A stretch of DNA of 64,000 nucleotides from Erythrobacter sp. HKB08 (GTDB taxonomy: Bacteria; Pseudomonadota; Alphaproteobacteria; Sphingomonadales; Sphingomonadaceae), in assembly GCF_004114695.1 (NCBI RefSeq), contig NZ_CP035310.1:496001-560000 (forward strand), in the 5' to 3' direction. Shown piece by piece: positions 8,349 to 16,954 of the stretch. A program made the position numbers and the translations under genes. The notes under the pieces were generated by a model. It had not been told where the DNA came from and searched no databases. It saw nothing but the letters and a program-made list of their open reading frames with translations. Each line of letters begins with the position of its first letter. The first letter of the stretch is position 1.

Positions 8349-9205
8349 CGGGACAATTCCTCCATCAATGCCGCATCGCCCTCGCGCGGCGGGGTTTCGC
8401 CGAAGAACAGGCGGAAAGCGGCGCGCGCCTGTCCGATAAGCATGGCGAGACCTTCGATCGTCGCAAAACCCTGCTTGCTGGCCGCGTCGAGCAGCGGGGT
8501 TCGGCGCGGCGCAGTTACGATATCGTAGACAAGGCTGCCGGGCGGCGCATGCGAGAGATCGAAGGCGAGGGCGGGCTGGCCCGTCATGCCGAGCGGGCTT
8601 GCATTCACCACGAGGTCGAAAATGCCCTCGCGGTCGTCGAAGACGAAATCGGTCGCAGCGCCAAAGTGATCGAGCGCGATCGCATGATGTTCGCCGCCGG
8701 GCGCGAGCTCGTCGAGCATCGCACGCGCCTTGTCCGGGTTGCGACCGGCAAGGACGAGAGTGAATCCCGCTTCCGACAGCGCAGCGACGATAGCCCGCGC
8801 CGCACCGCCTGTGCCAAGGATGCGCGCCATGCGAAAGAGGTGCGGCTTGCCCAGCTCTTCGCCGAGCGGCTCGAGGAAACCCGCCGCGTCGGTGTTGTAG
8901 CCGGTCAGCGTCCCGTCGGCTCCGCGCACGACGGTATTCACCGCGCCGATCTTTCGGGCAAGCGGATCGAGCCGGTCGAGCAGCGGAATGATCGCCTGCT
9001 TGTGCGGCATGGTAACATTGCACCCACGCCAGTCCGGGTCGCTCCGGCGCTCGCCGAGATAGTCCGCGAGACCCTCGGCAGTGACATGCTGCGCGCGGTA
9101 GTCGCCTTCGATCCCACTCTCACGCAGCCAGTGGCCGTGGATTGCAGGCGATTTCGATTGCGCGATCGGATCGCCGATCACCTCGGCATAGGGACGCTTG
9201 CTCAT
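8345..9205 (-). CDS. aroE: Shikimate dehydrogenase
   Basis: A 286-residue enzyme reducing 3-dehydroshikimate to shikimate with NADPH. The substrate site is visible in IGDPIAQSKSPAIH and NVTMPHKQAI (catalytic Lys), with the conserved GAVNTVV and GYNTDAAGF. The nucleotide-binding loop is GTGGAARAI. The start MSKRPYAEV at 9205 overlaps the maf stop by 4 bp, and the stop overlaps the coaE start by 4 bp. Confidence 0.94.
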   Translation of the reverse strand: MSKRPYAEVIGDPIAQSKSPAIHGHWLRESGIEGDYRAQHVTAEGLADYLGERRSDPDWRGCNVTMPHKQAIIPLLDRLDPLARKIGAVNTVVRGADGTLTGYNTDAAGFLEPLGEELGKPHLFRMARILGTGGAARAIVAALSEAGFTLVLAGRNPDKARAMLDELAPGGEHHAIALDHFGAATDFVFDDREGIFDLVVNASPLGMTGQPALAFDLSHAPPGSLVYDIVTAPRRTPLLDAASKQGFATIEGLAMLIGQARAAFRLFFGETPPREGDAALMEELSR

Positions 9206-9813
9206 CGCGCGACCACGCCCTCTTCGCGCAGGGCCTCGAGCACCTGCAGCAGGGGCATGCCGAGGACCGTGAACTGGTCGCCGCGGATGGTTTCGAACAG
9301 GTGCGGGCCGAGCGCCTCGATCCGGAAGACGCCGACGCAATATCCGACCTCGGGCCATTCGGCATCGAGATAGGCGGCGATGAATTCCTCGCTCAGTTCT
9401 CGCACGCTGAGCGCCGCGCGGTCGTGGCCGACCCACAGCACCTGCTCGCCGCGCATGAGGGCGGCTGCGCTATGGAGCTGGATGGTCTTGCCGGAGAAGA
9501 AGCGCAAATGGCTTGCCGCATCTTCGCGCGATGAAGGCTTGTCGAACCGGCGGCCCTCGACTTCGACGAGGGAGTCGCTGCCGAGCACGATTGCATCGCC
9601 ATGCGTGCGCGCCACATCGGCCGCTTTCGCCACTGCAAGCGCCTGCGCGATCTCTTCCGCCGGTGCGCCTTCCATCTCCGCTTCGAGCGCGCGCTCGTCG
9701 ACGTTGGCCGGGATGCTCTCGTAGGCCAGGCCAAGCGCATCGAGCATCGCGCGGCGCGAGGCGCTTTTGGACGCCAGCACGAAGGAGCGAGGCTGGAGCG
9801 GCGAGACGCTCAT
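9202..9813 (-). CDS. maf: Maf family nucleotide pyrophosphatase
   Basis: A 203-residue Maf/HAM1-fold protein. The N-terminal FVLASKSASRRAML is the family's SxSxRR signature, and LGSDSLVEVEG holds the conserved aspartate and the substrate-binding strand. Maf proteins hydrolyse non-canonical or modified NTPs (dTTP, UTP, m7GTP) and prevent their incorporation. The start at 9813 overlaps the upstream stop by four bases. Confidence 0.9.
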   Translation of the reverse strand: MSVSPLQPRSFVLASKSASRRAMLDALGLAYESIPANVDERALEAEMEGAPAEEIAQALAVAKAADVARTHGDAIVLGSDSLVEVEGRRFDKPSSREDAASHLRFFSGKTIQLHSAAALMRGEQVLWVGHDRAALSVRELSEEFIAAYLDAEWPEVGYCVGVFRIEALGPHLFETIRGDQFTVLGMPLLQVLEALREEGVVAR

Positions 9814-10655
9814 ATCGGCTTGCTGCCTTCGAACAGGTCCTCGCCGCGCCGCTCGCGCTCGCTCTTGAGGCGGATGACCGCAGCGGCCGTCTCCTCGATC
9901 GAGCGGCGGGTGACGTCGATTACTGGCCAGCCGTTGTCGGCAAACATGCGGCGGGCGAATTGCACTTCCGACTTCACCCTGTCGTTGTCGACATAGGACG
10001 TCTCGGTCGCCTCGTTGAGGCTGAGGAGCCGGTTGCGGCGGATCTGCACAAGCCGCTCTGGCGCGGTGGTCAGCCCGACGACCAGCGGCTTCTTCAGCTC
10101 GAACAGCTTCTTGGGCGGCGGGCTCTCGACCACCAACGGGATATTCGCAGTCTTGTACCCGCGATTGGCGAGGTAGATGCTGGTCGGCGTCTTCGAGGTA
10201 CGCGATACCCCGGCAAGCACGATGTCCGCTTCCTCCCAGTTCTCCCACCCGACCCCGTCGTCATGCGCGATCGTGTAGTGGATCGCATCGACGCGGCGGA
10301 AATAGGCATCGTCCATCAGGTGCTGGCGACCGGGACGACCATGCGCTTCCTGCCCGAGCTGCGATTCCAGCGCCTCGGTCACCGCATCGAGCGCAGGTAC
10401 GGCGGGCAGCGCAAGCTGGCGGCAGTGATCTTCCAGTCGCGCACGCGTTTCCGGATTGACCAGGGTGAACAGGACAAGCCCGGGATTGGCCGCAAGCTCG
10501 GGGACGATCCGGTCGAGGTGCTGGCGCGAGCGGACCATCGGCCAGAAATGGCGCACGATGTCCGCATCCTCGAACTGGGCGAGCGCGGCCTTGGCGACCA
10601 TTTCCAGCGTTTCGCCGGTGGAATCGGATACCAGGTGCAGGTGGAGTCGGTTCAC
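9810..10655 (-). CDS. ppsR: Kinase/pyrophosphorylase of the PpsR/DUF299 family
   Basis: A 281-residue member of the DUF299 family. The N-terminus HLHLVSDSTGETLEMVAKA and the P-loop-like GVSRTSKTPTSIYLANRG are diagnostic. Members phosphorylate and dephosphorylate (with phosphate) PEP synthase or pyruvate phosphate dikinase; which target applies here cannot be told. In Rickettsia and Caulobacter the homologue (RP001) is the neighbour of hemE across the replication origin, and the same order is seen here. It heads the ppsR-maf-aroE-coaE chain of 4-bp overlaps. Confidence 0.9.
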   Translation of the reverse strand: MNRLHLHLVSDSTGETLEMVAKAALAQFEDADIVRHFWPMVRSRQHLDRIVPELAANPGLVLFTLVNPETRARLEDHCRQLALPAVPALDAVTEALESQLGQEAHGRPGRQHLMDDAYFRRVDAIHYTIAHDDGVGWENWEEADIVLAGVSRTSKTPTSIYLANRGYKTANIPLVVESPPPKKLFELKKPLVVGLTTAPERLVQIRRNRLLSLNEATETSYVDNDRVKSEVQFARRMFADNGWPVIDVTRRSIEETAAAVIRLKSERERRGEDLFEGSKPI

Positions 10656-10677
10656 GCGCGCAGTCGCCTATCCGGCT

Positions 10678-10686
10678 TGTGGACAA
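10678..10686 (-). promoter_or_regulatory. DnaA-box-like 9-mer
   Basis: TGTGGACAA on the plus strand reads TTGTCCACA on the minus strand, one mismatch from the DnaA box TTATCCACA. It lies at the ppsR side of the predicted origin. Confidence 0.55.
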
Positions 10687-10910
10687 TGCGCGGCATAAAC
10701 CACGGGATATCCCTGACGACAAGTTCGGGCAGGAAAACCGTGCCCGCTACGAGTCCTTCGATCGGCTTTTTTTCTCCAGCCCGGCAAGCTTCTCGACAGG
10801 CTGGGGAAAACGGGGAGAAAGAATCTTTGACTCAAGGTTCGTGCGGATTCGCAAGGGTGTCCAGACCCTGTTCAACCCGGGAGAAATCGGGCAGGGGCCG
10901 CCTGTCCCCA

Positions 10911-10919
10911 GTTTCCACA
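10911..10919 (+). promoter_or_regulatory. Weak DnaA-box-like 9-mer
   Basis: GTTTCCACA matches seven of nine positions of TTATCCACA. It lies 24 bases before the A/T-rich tract, the place expected for boxes that help open the duplex. Confidence 0.4.
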
Positions 10920-10942
10920 GGGCCAACAGACTCCTTCAATCC

Positions 10943-10970
10943 TTTTATAAATATCTATTTATTGTTTTAA
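10943..10970. other. AT-rich tract, candidate DNA unwinding element
   Basis: 26 of 28 bases are A or T in otherwise GC-rich DNA. The tract sits between the DnaA-like boxes and hemE. Its 3' end runs into AAGGA (10969-10973), which serves as the hemE ribosome binding site eight bases before the ATG. A role as the unwinding element is inferred. Confidence 0.6.
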
Positions 10971-10980
10971 GGACCCCTCG

Positions 10981-12006
10981 ATGCCCGGTTCGCTTCTCGA
11001 AACCCTGCGCGGAAAACGCGCTGAGCAGGTCCCGCTCTGGCTTATGCGCCAGGCCGGTCGCTACCTGCCCGAATACCGTGCCTTGCGGGCGGAGAAGGGC
11101 GGGTTCCTCGACCTGGTCTACGATAGCGACGGGGCGGCGGAAGTGACGCTGCAGCCGATCAGGCGCTTCGGGTTCGACGGGGCGATCCTGTTCTCCGATA
11201 TCCTGATCGTGCCCTATGCGATGGGCCAGAAGCTGGAATTCCTTGCCGGCGAAGGGCCCAAGCTCTCGCCCACGCTGGTCGACCATGCGCTCTTGAGCCT
11301 CGAGCCGGTACCCGATCGCCTTTCGCCGATCTACGAGACGGTCGCCAAGGTGAAGGCGGCTCTCGGTCCCGAGACGACGCTGCTCGGCTTTGCCGGGAGC
11401 CCGTGGACCGTCGCGACCTACATGGTGGCGGGCGAGGGCAGCCGCGACCAGCACGCGACGCGCGAAATGGCCTATCGCGACACCGCGGCCTTCGCAGCGA
11501 TTATCGAGCGGATCGTCGATGTGACCGTCGGCTATCTCGAAGGACAGATCCGCGCCGGGGCGGAAGCGGTGCAATTGTTCGACAGCTGGTCGGGCAGCCT
11601 TGCCCCGCGCGAATTCGAACGCTGGGTCATTGCGCCCAATGCCGCGATCGTCTCGCGCCTGCGCGAACGCTGCGGCGATGTTCCGATCATCGGCTTTCCC
11701 AAGGGCGCGGGCGAGAAACTGCCCGCCTATATGCGCGAGACCGGGGTGGACGCAGCCGGCATCGACGAGACGGTCGATCCGGTATGGGCTGCGGCGAACC
11801 TGCCCGAAGGCATGCCGGTGCAGGGCAATCTCGACCCGCTGGTGCTGATGGCAGGCGGCGAAGCGCAGGATGCGGCCACCCGCGCCGTGCTTGAAGCGTT
11901 CGCGGAGCGTCCCCATGTCTTCAATCTCGGCCATGGTATCGGCCAGTTCACCCCGATCGAGAATGTCGAACGCCTCGTCGCCTTCGTGCGCGAGTGGAGG
12001 GGGTGA
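10981..12006 (+). CDS. hemE: Uroporphyrinogen decarboxylase
   Basis: A 341-residue enzyme that converts uroporphyrinogen III to coproporphyrinogen III. Visible signatures are PLWLMRQAGRYLPEYR (N-terminal substrate-binding motif), ILFSDILIVPYAMG (conserved Asp region), GFAGSPWTVATYM, FDSWSGSLAPREFE and the C-terminal NLGHGI. Length is normal. It directly follows the predicted origin and is followed 33 bp later by hemJ, so two haem-synthesis genes form one unit upstream of rho. Confidence 0.96.
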   Translation: MPGSLLETLRGKRAEQVPLWLMRQAGRYLPEYRALRAEKGGFLDLVYDSDGAAEVTLQPIRRFGFDGAILFSDILIVPYAMGQKLEFLAGEGPKLSPTLVDHALLSLEPVPDRLSPIYETVAKVKAALGPETTLLGFAGSPWTVATYMVAGEGSRDQHATREMAYRDTAAFAAIIERIVDVTVGYLEGQIRAGAEAVQLFDSWSGSLAPREFERWVIAPNAAIVSRLRERCGDVPIIGFPKGAGEKLPAYMRETGVDAAGIDETVDPVWAAANLPEGMPVQGNLDPLVLMAGGEAQDAATRAVLEAFAERPHVFNLGHGIGQFTPIENVERLVAFVREWRG

Positions 12007-12039
12007 CGCGCCGGGCCATAGGTCCTAGACGCAATCGCG

Positions 12040-12486
12040 ATGCTTGAATTTCTCGCCTCGATCTATCCCTGGCTGAAGGCCGGACACATCATCTTCGTCA
12101 TCTTCTGGATGGCGGGCCTGTTCATGCTGCCGCGCTTTTTCGTCTACCACCAGGAAGACGGTCCTGCCGGTAGCGATGCCGACGGCGTATGGATCGAGCG
12201 CGAGCGGCGCCTGCTCAAGATCATCCTCCTGCCCTCGATGATTATCGTCTGGGCGCTCGGCCTGCTGCTGGCTTGGGTCACCGGCGCATATGTCGAGGGT
12301 TGGTTCCACGCCAAGCTGCTCTTCGTGCTCGCGCTATCCGGCTACCACGGCTGGATGAGCGGCTATGCGAAGAAGCTGGCGCGTGGCGAGCGGACTCTCG
12401 AAGGCAGGAAGCTGCGCCTCTTGAACGAGGTGCCCGGCCTTGCCGCGGCAGTCGTCGTCGTGCTTGCGATTGTCCGCCCGTTCTGA
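12040..12486 (+). CDS. hemJ: Protoporphyrinogen IX oxidase HemJ
   Basis: A 148-residue inner-membrane protein with four predicted helices (about 13-31, 60-83, 88-105, 128-147). The conserved His16 lies in WLKAGHIIFV; WMAGLFMLPRFFVYH and YHGWMSGY are family signatures. HemJ carries out the penultimate oxidation of haem synthesis in bacteria that lack HemG and HemY. Its position after hemE supports the assignment. Confidence 0.9.
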   Translation: MLEFLASIYPWLKAGHIIFVIFWMAGLFMLPRFFVYHQEDGPAGSDADGVWIERERRLLKIILLPSMIIVWALGLLLAWVTGAYVEGWFHAKLLFVLALSGYHGWMSGYAKKLARGERTLEGRKLRLLNEVPGLAAAVVVVLAIVRPF

Positions 12487-12510
12487 CCGATACGCCGAGC
12501 CGCTGATCAA

Positions 12511-12539
12511 TTGACGAGGCCCGGCGTCAGGCGTATTTG
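12511..12539 (+). promoter_or_regulatory. Candidate sigma70-type promoter for rho
   Basis: TTGACG (12511-12516) and TATTTG (12534-12539) are separated by exactly 17 bases, about 100 bases before the rho start. A seven-base inverted repeat, ATACGCC (12490-12496) and GGCGTAT (12530-12536), encloses the -35 box and could form a hairpin in read-through RNA from hemJ. Inferred from sequence only. Confidence 0.4.
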
Positions 12540-12640
12540 CACACACATCAACCGGTTGAGCTTCCGACTCATACTGAAGCCGGGTCTGCTTTCTCCAAGC
12601 CCCTCACGACCTGCCGGCCACACCCCACTGGAATACCACT

Positions 12641-13906
12641 ATGCATCTCAAAGACCTCAAAGCGAAAACCCCGGCCGAGCTCGTGAGCATGGCCGAAGAA
12701 CTCGGCGTCGAAGGCGCCAGCACCATGCGCCGGCAGGACCTCATGTTCTGCATCCTGCGCGAGCTGGCCGACGACGAGGAATACGAAGAACAGATCATGG
12801 GCATCGGCACCATCGAGGTGCTGCAGGACGGCTTCGGCTTCCTGCGCTCGCCCGAAGCCAACTACCTCGCCGGTCCCGACGACATCTATGTTTCGCCGAA
12901 CCAGATCCGCAAATGGGGCCTGCGCACCGGCGACACGGTCGAAGGCGAAATCCGCGCACCCAAGGATGGCGAGCGCTATTTCGCGCTGACCAGCCTCTCC
13001 AAGGTCAATTTCGACGATCCCGAAGCGGTTCGCATGCGGACCAATTTCGACAATTTGACGCCGCTCTATCCGGACGAGAAGCTGTCGCTCGACACGCTCG
13101 ATCCGACGGTGAAGGACAAGTCGGCCCGCGTGATCGACATCATCTCGCCGCAGGGCAAGGGCCAGCGCGCACTGATCGTCGCGCCGCCGCGTACCGGTAA
13201 GACGGTGCTCCTGCAGAACATCGCCAAGGCGATTACCGACAACCACCCGGAAGTCTTCCTGCTGGTCCTGCTCGTCGACGAGCGTCCGGAGGAAGTCACC
13301 GACATGCAGCGCTCGGTGAAGGGCGAGGTGATCTCCTCGACCTTCGACGAGCCGGCAAACCGTCACGTCCAGGTCGCCGAAATGGTCATCGAGAAGGCCA
13401 AGCGCCTCGTCGAGCACAAGCACGACGTCGTCATCCTGCTCGATTCCATCACCCGTCTCGGCCGCGCCTACAACACTGTCGTCCCGAGCTCGGGCAAGGT
13501 GCTGACCGGCGGTGTCGATGCGAACGCCCTCCAGCGTCCGAAGCGTTTCTTCGGTGCAGCGCGCAACATCGAGGAAGGCGGCTCGCTGTCCATCATCGCC
13601 ACCGCGCTGATCGATACCGGCAGCCGCATGGACGAAGTCATCTTCGAGGAATTCAAGGGCACGGGTAACAGCGAAATCGTCCTCGACCGCAAGGTCGCCG
13701 ACAAGCGCATCTTCCCGGCGCTCGACGTCGGCAAGTCCGGCACCCGCAAGGAAGAGCTGCTGGTCGAGAAGGACAAGCTGTCGAAGATGTGGGTCCTGCG
13801 CCGCATCCTCATGCAGATGGGCACGGTCGACGCGATGGAATTCCTCCTCGACAAGATGAAGGATTCCAAGACCAACGAGGACTTCTTCGAAACGATGAAC
13901 CAGTAA
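12641..13906 (+). CDS. rho: Transcription termination factor Rho
   Basis: A 421-residue RecA-type RNA helicase. Domains in order: the N-terminal helix bundle (1-45), the RNA-binding cold-shock-like domain (about 48-125; [17 protein letters not shown]), then the ATPase core with Walker [12 protein letters not shown] near residue 179, Walker [17 protein letters not shown], the Q-loop/R-loop region and the end segment KWVLRR-type [11 protein letters not shown]. It lacks the long acidic or basic N-terminal insertion found in some Rho proteins. It releases RNA at Rho-dependent terminators and is normally essential. Confidence 0.97.
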   Translation: MHLKDLKAKTPAELVSMAEELGVEGASTMRRQDLMFCILRELADDEEYEEQIMGIGTIEVLQDGFGFLRSPEANYLAGPDDIYVSPNQIRKWGLRTGDTVEGEIRAPKDGERYFALTSLSKVNFDDPEAVRMRTNFDNLTPLYPDEKLSLDTLDPTVKDKSARVIDIISPQGKGQRALIVAPPRTGKTVLLQNIAKAITDNHPEVFLLVLLVDERPEEVTDMQRSVKGEVISSTFDEPANRHVQVAEMVIEKAKRLVEHKHDVVILLDSITRLGRAYNTVVPSSGKVLTGGVDANALQRPKRFFGAARNIEEGGSLSIIATALIDTGSRMDEVIFEEFKGTGNSEIVLDRKVADKRIFPALDVGKSGTRKEELLVEKDKLSKMWVLRRILMQMGTVDAMEFLLDKMKDSKTNEDFFETMNQ

Positions 13907-13919
13907 GGTTTGCATTCCC

Positions 13920-14447
13920 GTGGCCGGCGCTCGCAAGGTTGTCATTACCGGCGGGCCCGGCGCGGGCAAATCCACCCTGCTCGATGAACTGGCGCGGCGC
14001 GGCGAGCGGGTCGAACCCGAAGTCGCCCGCGCGATCCTGCAGGGGCAGGGCGGCATGGCCCTGCGAGCGGATGATCCGCACGGTTTCGCCCACGCCATGC
14101 TCGATGCCGAGCTTGCCTCCTGGCAGCGTGCGCATTCTTCGGGCGGGCTGACGATTTTCGACCGCGGCTTTCCCGATATTGCGGGTTTCCTCGCAGTCGA
14201 AGGCCTCGACATTCCCGAAGCTATCGAGCGTATCTGCCGCGACTACCGCTACGACGGGCCGATCTTCCGTGCCCCGCCATGGCGCGACATCTATCGCGGC
14301 GACGAAGAGCGCATCCAGACATGGCAGGAGGCAGTCGAAAGCGATGCCGCCGTCTCTGATGCCTGGCGCCGCTTCGGCTACGAGTTGATAGACCTGCCGC
14401 TAGCCCCGGTCGAGGAGCGGGTCGCCTTCATGCTCGGCCTATTGTGA
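13920..14447 (+). CDS. Small AAA-type ATPase (AAA_28-like)
   Basis: A 175-residue P-loop protein starting at GTG 13920, 13 bases after the rho stop. Walker A is ITGGPGAGKSTLL and a DRGFPDIAGFL segment follows, as in the AAA_28 family of small nucleotide-binding proteins. No other domain is present. The function is unknown; NTP binding is clear. It probably shares the rho transcript. Its last nine bases overlap the 3' end of the convergent NTF2-like gene. Confidence 0.78.
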   Translation: MAGARKVVITGGPGAGKSTLLDELARRGERVEPEVARAILQGQGGMALRADDPHGFAHAMLDAELASWQRAHSSGGLTIFDRGFPDIAGFLAVEGLDIPEAIERICRDYRYDGPIFRAPPWRDIYRGDEERIQTWQEAVESDAAVSDAWRRFGYELIDLPLAPVEERVAFMLGLL

Positions 14448-14843
14448 GGCCTTCATCTTTTCGAGCATCGCGGCCATCTGCTCCCACACCTTGTTGACCG
14501 CCTTCAGGGGCCGCACCATCACTTTGAAATCGGTGATCATGCCATCCTCGTCGAAGCGGATGAGGTCGATGCCGTTGACGTGGATACCGTCCATCTCGGT
14601 GGTGAATTCGAGCATGGCGTTCTCGCCATCGACCAGCGTGCGGACATAGGCGAAACTGTCGTTGCCCAGCGTACTGCCCGCTGCCGAGAGATAGGCGACC
14701 ACGATATCGCGCCCGCGCTGCGGCGTGTGGACGACGGGCGAGTGGAACACCGCGTCCTTATGGATGATCGATTCCAGCCCCTCGCGGGTGCTGCCGCCAT
14801 CGATTACCTCGTGCCAGCGTTCCAGGCCTTCGCGTGCAGTCAT
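14439..14843 (-). CDS. NTF2-like (SnoaL-type) protein
   Basis: A 134-residue single-domain protein with the cone-shaped NTF2-like fold pattern: an N-terminal helix (EGLERWHEVIDG), HKDAVFHSPVVHTPQRG, and alternating strands ending in IDLIRFDEDGMITDFKVMVRP. Such proteins bind small hydrophobic ligands or act as isomerases; nothing here points to a substrate. It is divergent from the BLUF gene and converges with the ATPase gene. Confidence 0.75.
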   Translation of the reverse strand: MTAREGLERWHEVIDGGSTREGLESIIHKDAVFHSPVVHTPQRGRDIVVAYLSAAGSTLGNDSFAYVRTLVDGENAMLEFTTEMDGIHVNGIDLIRFDEDGMITDFKVMVRPLKAVNKVWEQMAAMLEKMKASQ

Positions 14844-14943
14844 GTTCGTCCCCTTCCTTCGGCACGGTCATGGAGCAGGGCGGGATTGCTGTCCACCATG
14901 GCGCAAACTTGCCTTTCGAACCGGTCGCGCTATTCCTGCGGCC

Positions 14944-15336
14944 ATGTTGCGCCAATATCTCTACATCAGCACGGCACCCGGCCTGCCGCGGGAGGAAATC
15001 GAGAACATTCTCGAGGCATGCAAGCGCAACAACGAGAAGCGGGACGTCACCGGCCTGCTGCTCTACAACGGTCGCAATTTCATGCAGTTGCTCGAAGGCG
15101 ATGCGGCAGACCTGTTCTGGGTCATGCGCAAGATCAGCAGCGACAAACGGCACAGCGGTATCTCGCGCCTCGCCGATATTGCGGTCGATGAACGCAGCTG
15201 TCCCGACTGGACGATGCGGCACGTCCAGATCGCCGACGATGTCGATGCTCGGCGCGCGAAGCTCGAAGCCGAGCTTCCGGACAATTTGCAGCGCAGGATC
15301 CGCGAGACGATCCTGAACTTCGCGATCCTGAACTAG
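14944..15336 (+). CDS. Short BLUF-domain blue-light photoreceptor
   Basis: A 130-residue protein in which residues 1-95 are a BLUF domain and the rest a short helical cap, the layout of stand-alone BLUF proteins such as PixD. Aligned by eye with PixD, the flavin-site residues are all present: Tyr7 (YIS), Asn29 (KRNN), Gln48 (FMQLLEG), Trp89 and Met91 (DWTM). It should bind FAD and signal blue light by a hydrogen-bond switch around Gln48. No output domain is fused, so it must act through a partner; the divergent NTF2-like gene is the nearest candidate. The ATG 14944 is chosen because the domain begins immediately. Confidence 0.88.
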   Translation: MLRQYLYISTAPGLPREEIENILEACKRNNEKRDVTGLLLYNGRNFMQLLEGDAADLFWVMRKISSDKRHSGISRLADIAVDERSCPDWTMRHVQIADDVDARRAKLEAELPDNLQRRIRETILNFAILN

Positions 15337-15343
15337 CCGGCGC

Positions 15344-16945
15344 TCACACGGCGCGGCGGAAGCTCGTCGCCTGCGCGGCCTTCCAATGCCGCGCGAAGGC
15401 GGTGGCTTCCGGATTTTCCAGCAACGCACCTTCCTCGATAAAGGGATAGATCTTGTCGATCGCGTCCGAGCGGGCGCCATTGATGCGCTCTCGCATGTCC
15501 ATCGGGCGGATTTCCCACGGGCTCTGCAAACCCATGGCGATGACGATCTCGCGCAGGGATTTGACCGTCTGGCGCTGGAACCGGGCGACGCGCGGCCCCT
15601 TGTCCTCGACGATCAGGCCCTGCTGACGCCAGGCTTTCTGTGTCGCGACGCCGGTCGGGCAATTGCCGGTATGGCAAGCCATCGATTGCACGCAGCCGAG
15701 CGAGAACATGAAGGGGCGGGCGGCATTGCACCAGTCCGCGCCCATGGCGAAGGCCTTGGCCATCTGCGCGCCCGAATGGAGCTTGCCCGACGAGGCGATC
15801 TTCACCCGGCTCTTGAGGCCCGTGCCGACCAGTGCGTTGCGCACGAAGACCATCCCTTCGCGCAGCGGCATGCCGACGCTGTTCGACAGCTCAAGCGGTG
15901 CCGCGCCCGTCCCGCCTTCGGCTCCGTCGACGGTAATGAAGTCGGGCGTGATGCCCGTTTCGAGCATCGCCTTGGTCATGGCGAAAATCTCGTGCGGCTG
16001 GCCGACGCACAGCTTGATGCCGACCGGCTTTCCGCCCGACATTCGGCGCAGCTCAGCAATCCATTCGAGCATTTCGATCGGCGTGGAGAAGGTCGAATGC
16101 GCCGCCGGCGAATTGCAGTCTTCGCCTTCGGGAATGCCGCGTGCCTCGGCGATTTCCTTGGTCACTTTGGTTCCGGGCAGGACGCCGCCATGGCCGGGTT
16201 TCGCGCCCTGGCTGAGCTTGATTTCGATCATCTTGACCTGATCGGCGCTCGCCCGGTCGGTGAACTGGTCGGGATCGAAACCGCCATCGCTGCGCCGGCA
16301 GCCGAAATAGCCGCTGCCGATTTCCCAGATCAGGTCCCCGCCATGCGCGCGGTGATAGCGGCTGATGCTGCCTTCGCCGGTATTGTGCGCAAACCCGCCC
16401 ATCTTCGCGCCGAGGTTGAGCGCTTCGATTGCCCGTGCCGACAGCGAGCCGAAACTCATCGCGGAGATGTTGAGCAGCGCGCTCGAGTAGGGCTTCGTGC
16501 AATCCGGGCCGCCGATATCGAGCCGCCAGTACTCCGGCACACCCTCGTTCGGCTCGATCGAATGGCCGAGCCACTCGTATTCGTCGGAATAGACGTCAAG
16601 CTCGGTCCCCATGGGATGGGAATCGAGCTCGCCCTTCGCCCGCGCATAGACCAGCGCGCGTGCCTGGTGGCTGAAAGGACGCCCTTCGAGGTCATCCTCG
16701 ACGATATAGGCCTGCGCGAAGGGGCGCAGGTCTTCCATGATCCAGCGGATCCGTGCTATCAGCGGATAGTTCCGCCTAAGTGCATGATTAGGCTGGAAGA
16801 AATCCCACACCGCGATCAGCGCGAGCGGCACCAGCAGGATGAGCAACCACACAGCCGGACGCCAGATCGTGCCGAGCCCGTAGGCTCCCGCGCACAAAGC
16901 GATGAGCAGGAGCGGTACGAGGTAACGCGGCGCGAGGATACGCAC
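15344..16945 (-). CDS. FMN-binding glutamate synthase family protein, membrane-anchored
   Basis: A 533-residue protein. The first 50 residues contain two hydrophobic helices, then a GltB-like (alpha/beta)8 FMN domain follows. Diagnostic segments are SPAAHSTFSTP, GIKLCVGQP, TVDGAEGGTGAAPLE and IASSGKLHSG. The cluster-type cysteines CVQSMACHTGNC (C-x5-C-x4-C) match the [3Fe-4S] site of glutamate synthase. The glutamine amidotransferase domain is absent, so the ammonia source and real reaction are uncertain. It lies ten bases after the dienelactone hydrolase gene on the same strand. Confidence 0.85.
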   Translation of the reverse strand: MRILAPRYLVPLLLIALCAGAYGLGTIWRPAVWLLILLVPLALIAVWDFFQPNHALRRNYPLIARIRWIMEDLRPFAQAYIVEDDLEGRPFSHQARALVYARAKGELDSHPMGTELDVYSDEYEWLGHSIEPNEGVPEYWRLDIGGPDCTKPYSSALLNISAMSFGSLSARAIEALNLGAKMGGFAHNTGEGSISRYHRAHGGDLIWEIGSGYFGCRRSDGGFDPDQFTDRASADQVKMIEIKLSQGAKPGHGGVLPGTKVTKEIAEARGIPEGEDCNSPAAHSTFSTPIEMLEWIAELRRMSGGKPVGIKLCVGQPHEIFAMTKAMLETGITPDFITVDGAEGGTGAAPLELSNSVGMPLREGMVFVRNALVGTGLKSRVKIASSGKLHSGAQMAKAFAMGADWCNAARPFMFSLGCVQSMACHTGNCPTGVATQKAWRQQGLIVEDKGPRVARFQRQTVKSLREIVIAMGLQSPWEIRPMDMRERINGARSDAIDKIYPFIEEGALLENPEATAFARHWKAAQATSFRRAV

Positions 16946-16954
16946 TGCCTTCGC

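Larger units (their letters stand above)
10656..10980. other. oriC: Predicted chromosomal replication origin (oriC) in the ppsR-hemE gap
   Basis: These 325 bp contain no convincing gene and lie between divergently transcribed ppsR/DUF299 and hemE, the location of Cori in Caulobacter and of predicted origins in Rickettsia and other alphaproteobacteria. Seen directly: an almost pure A/T tract (10943-10970) next to hemE, DnaA-box-like 9-mers at 10678-10686 and 10911-10919, a poly-T run near 10769, and five GANTC sites (10751, 10821, 10829, 10846, 10929). The transcription direction of the flanking genes switches here, as expected at an origin. The function is inference from position and motifs. 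Confidence 0.75.
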
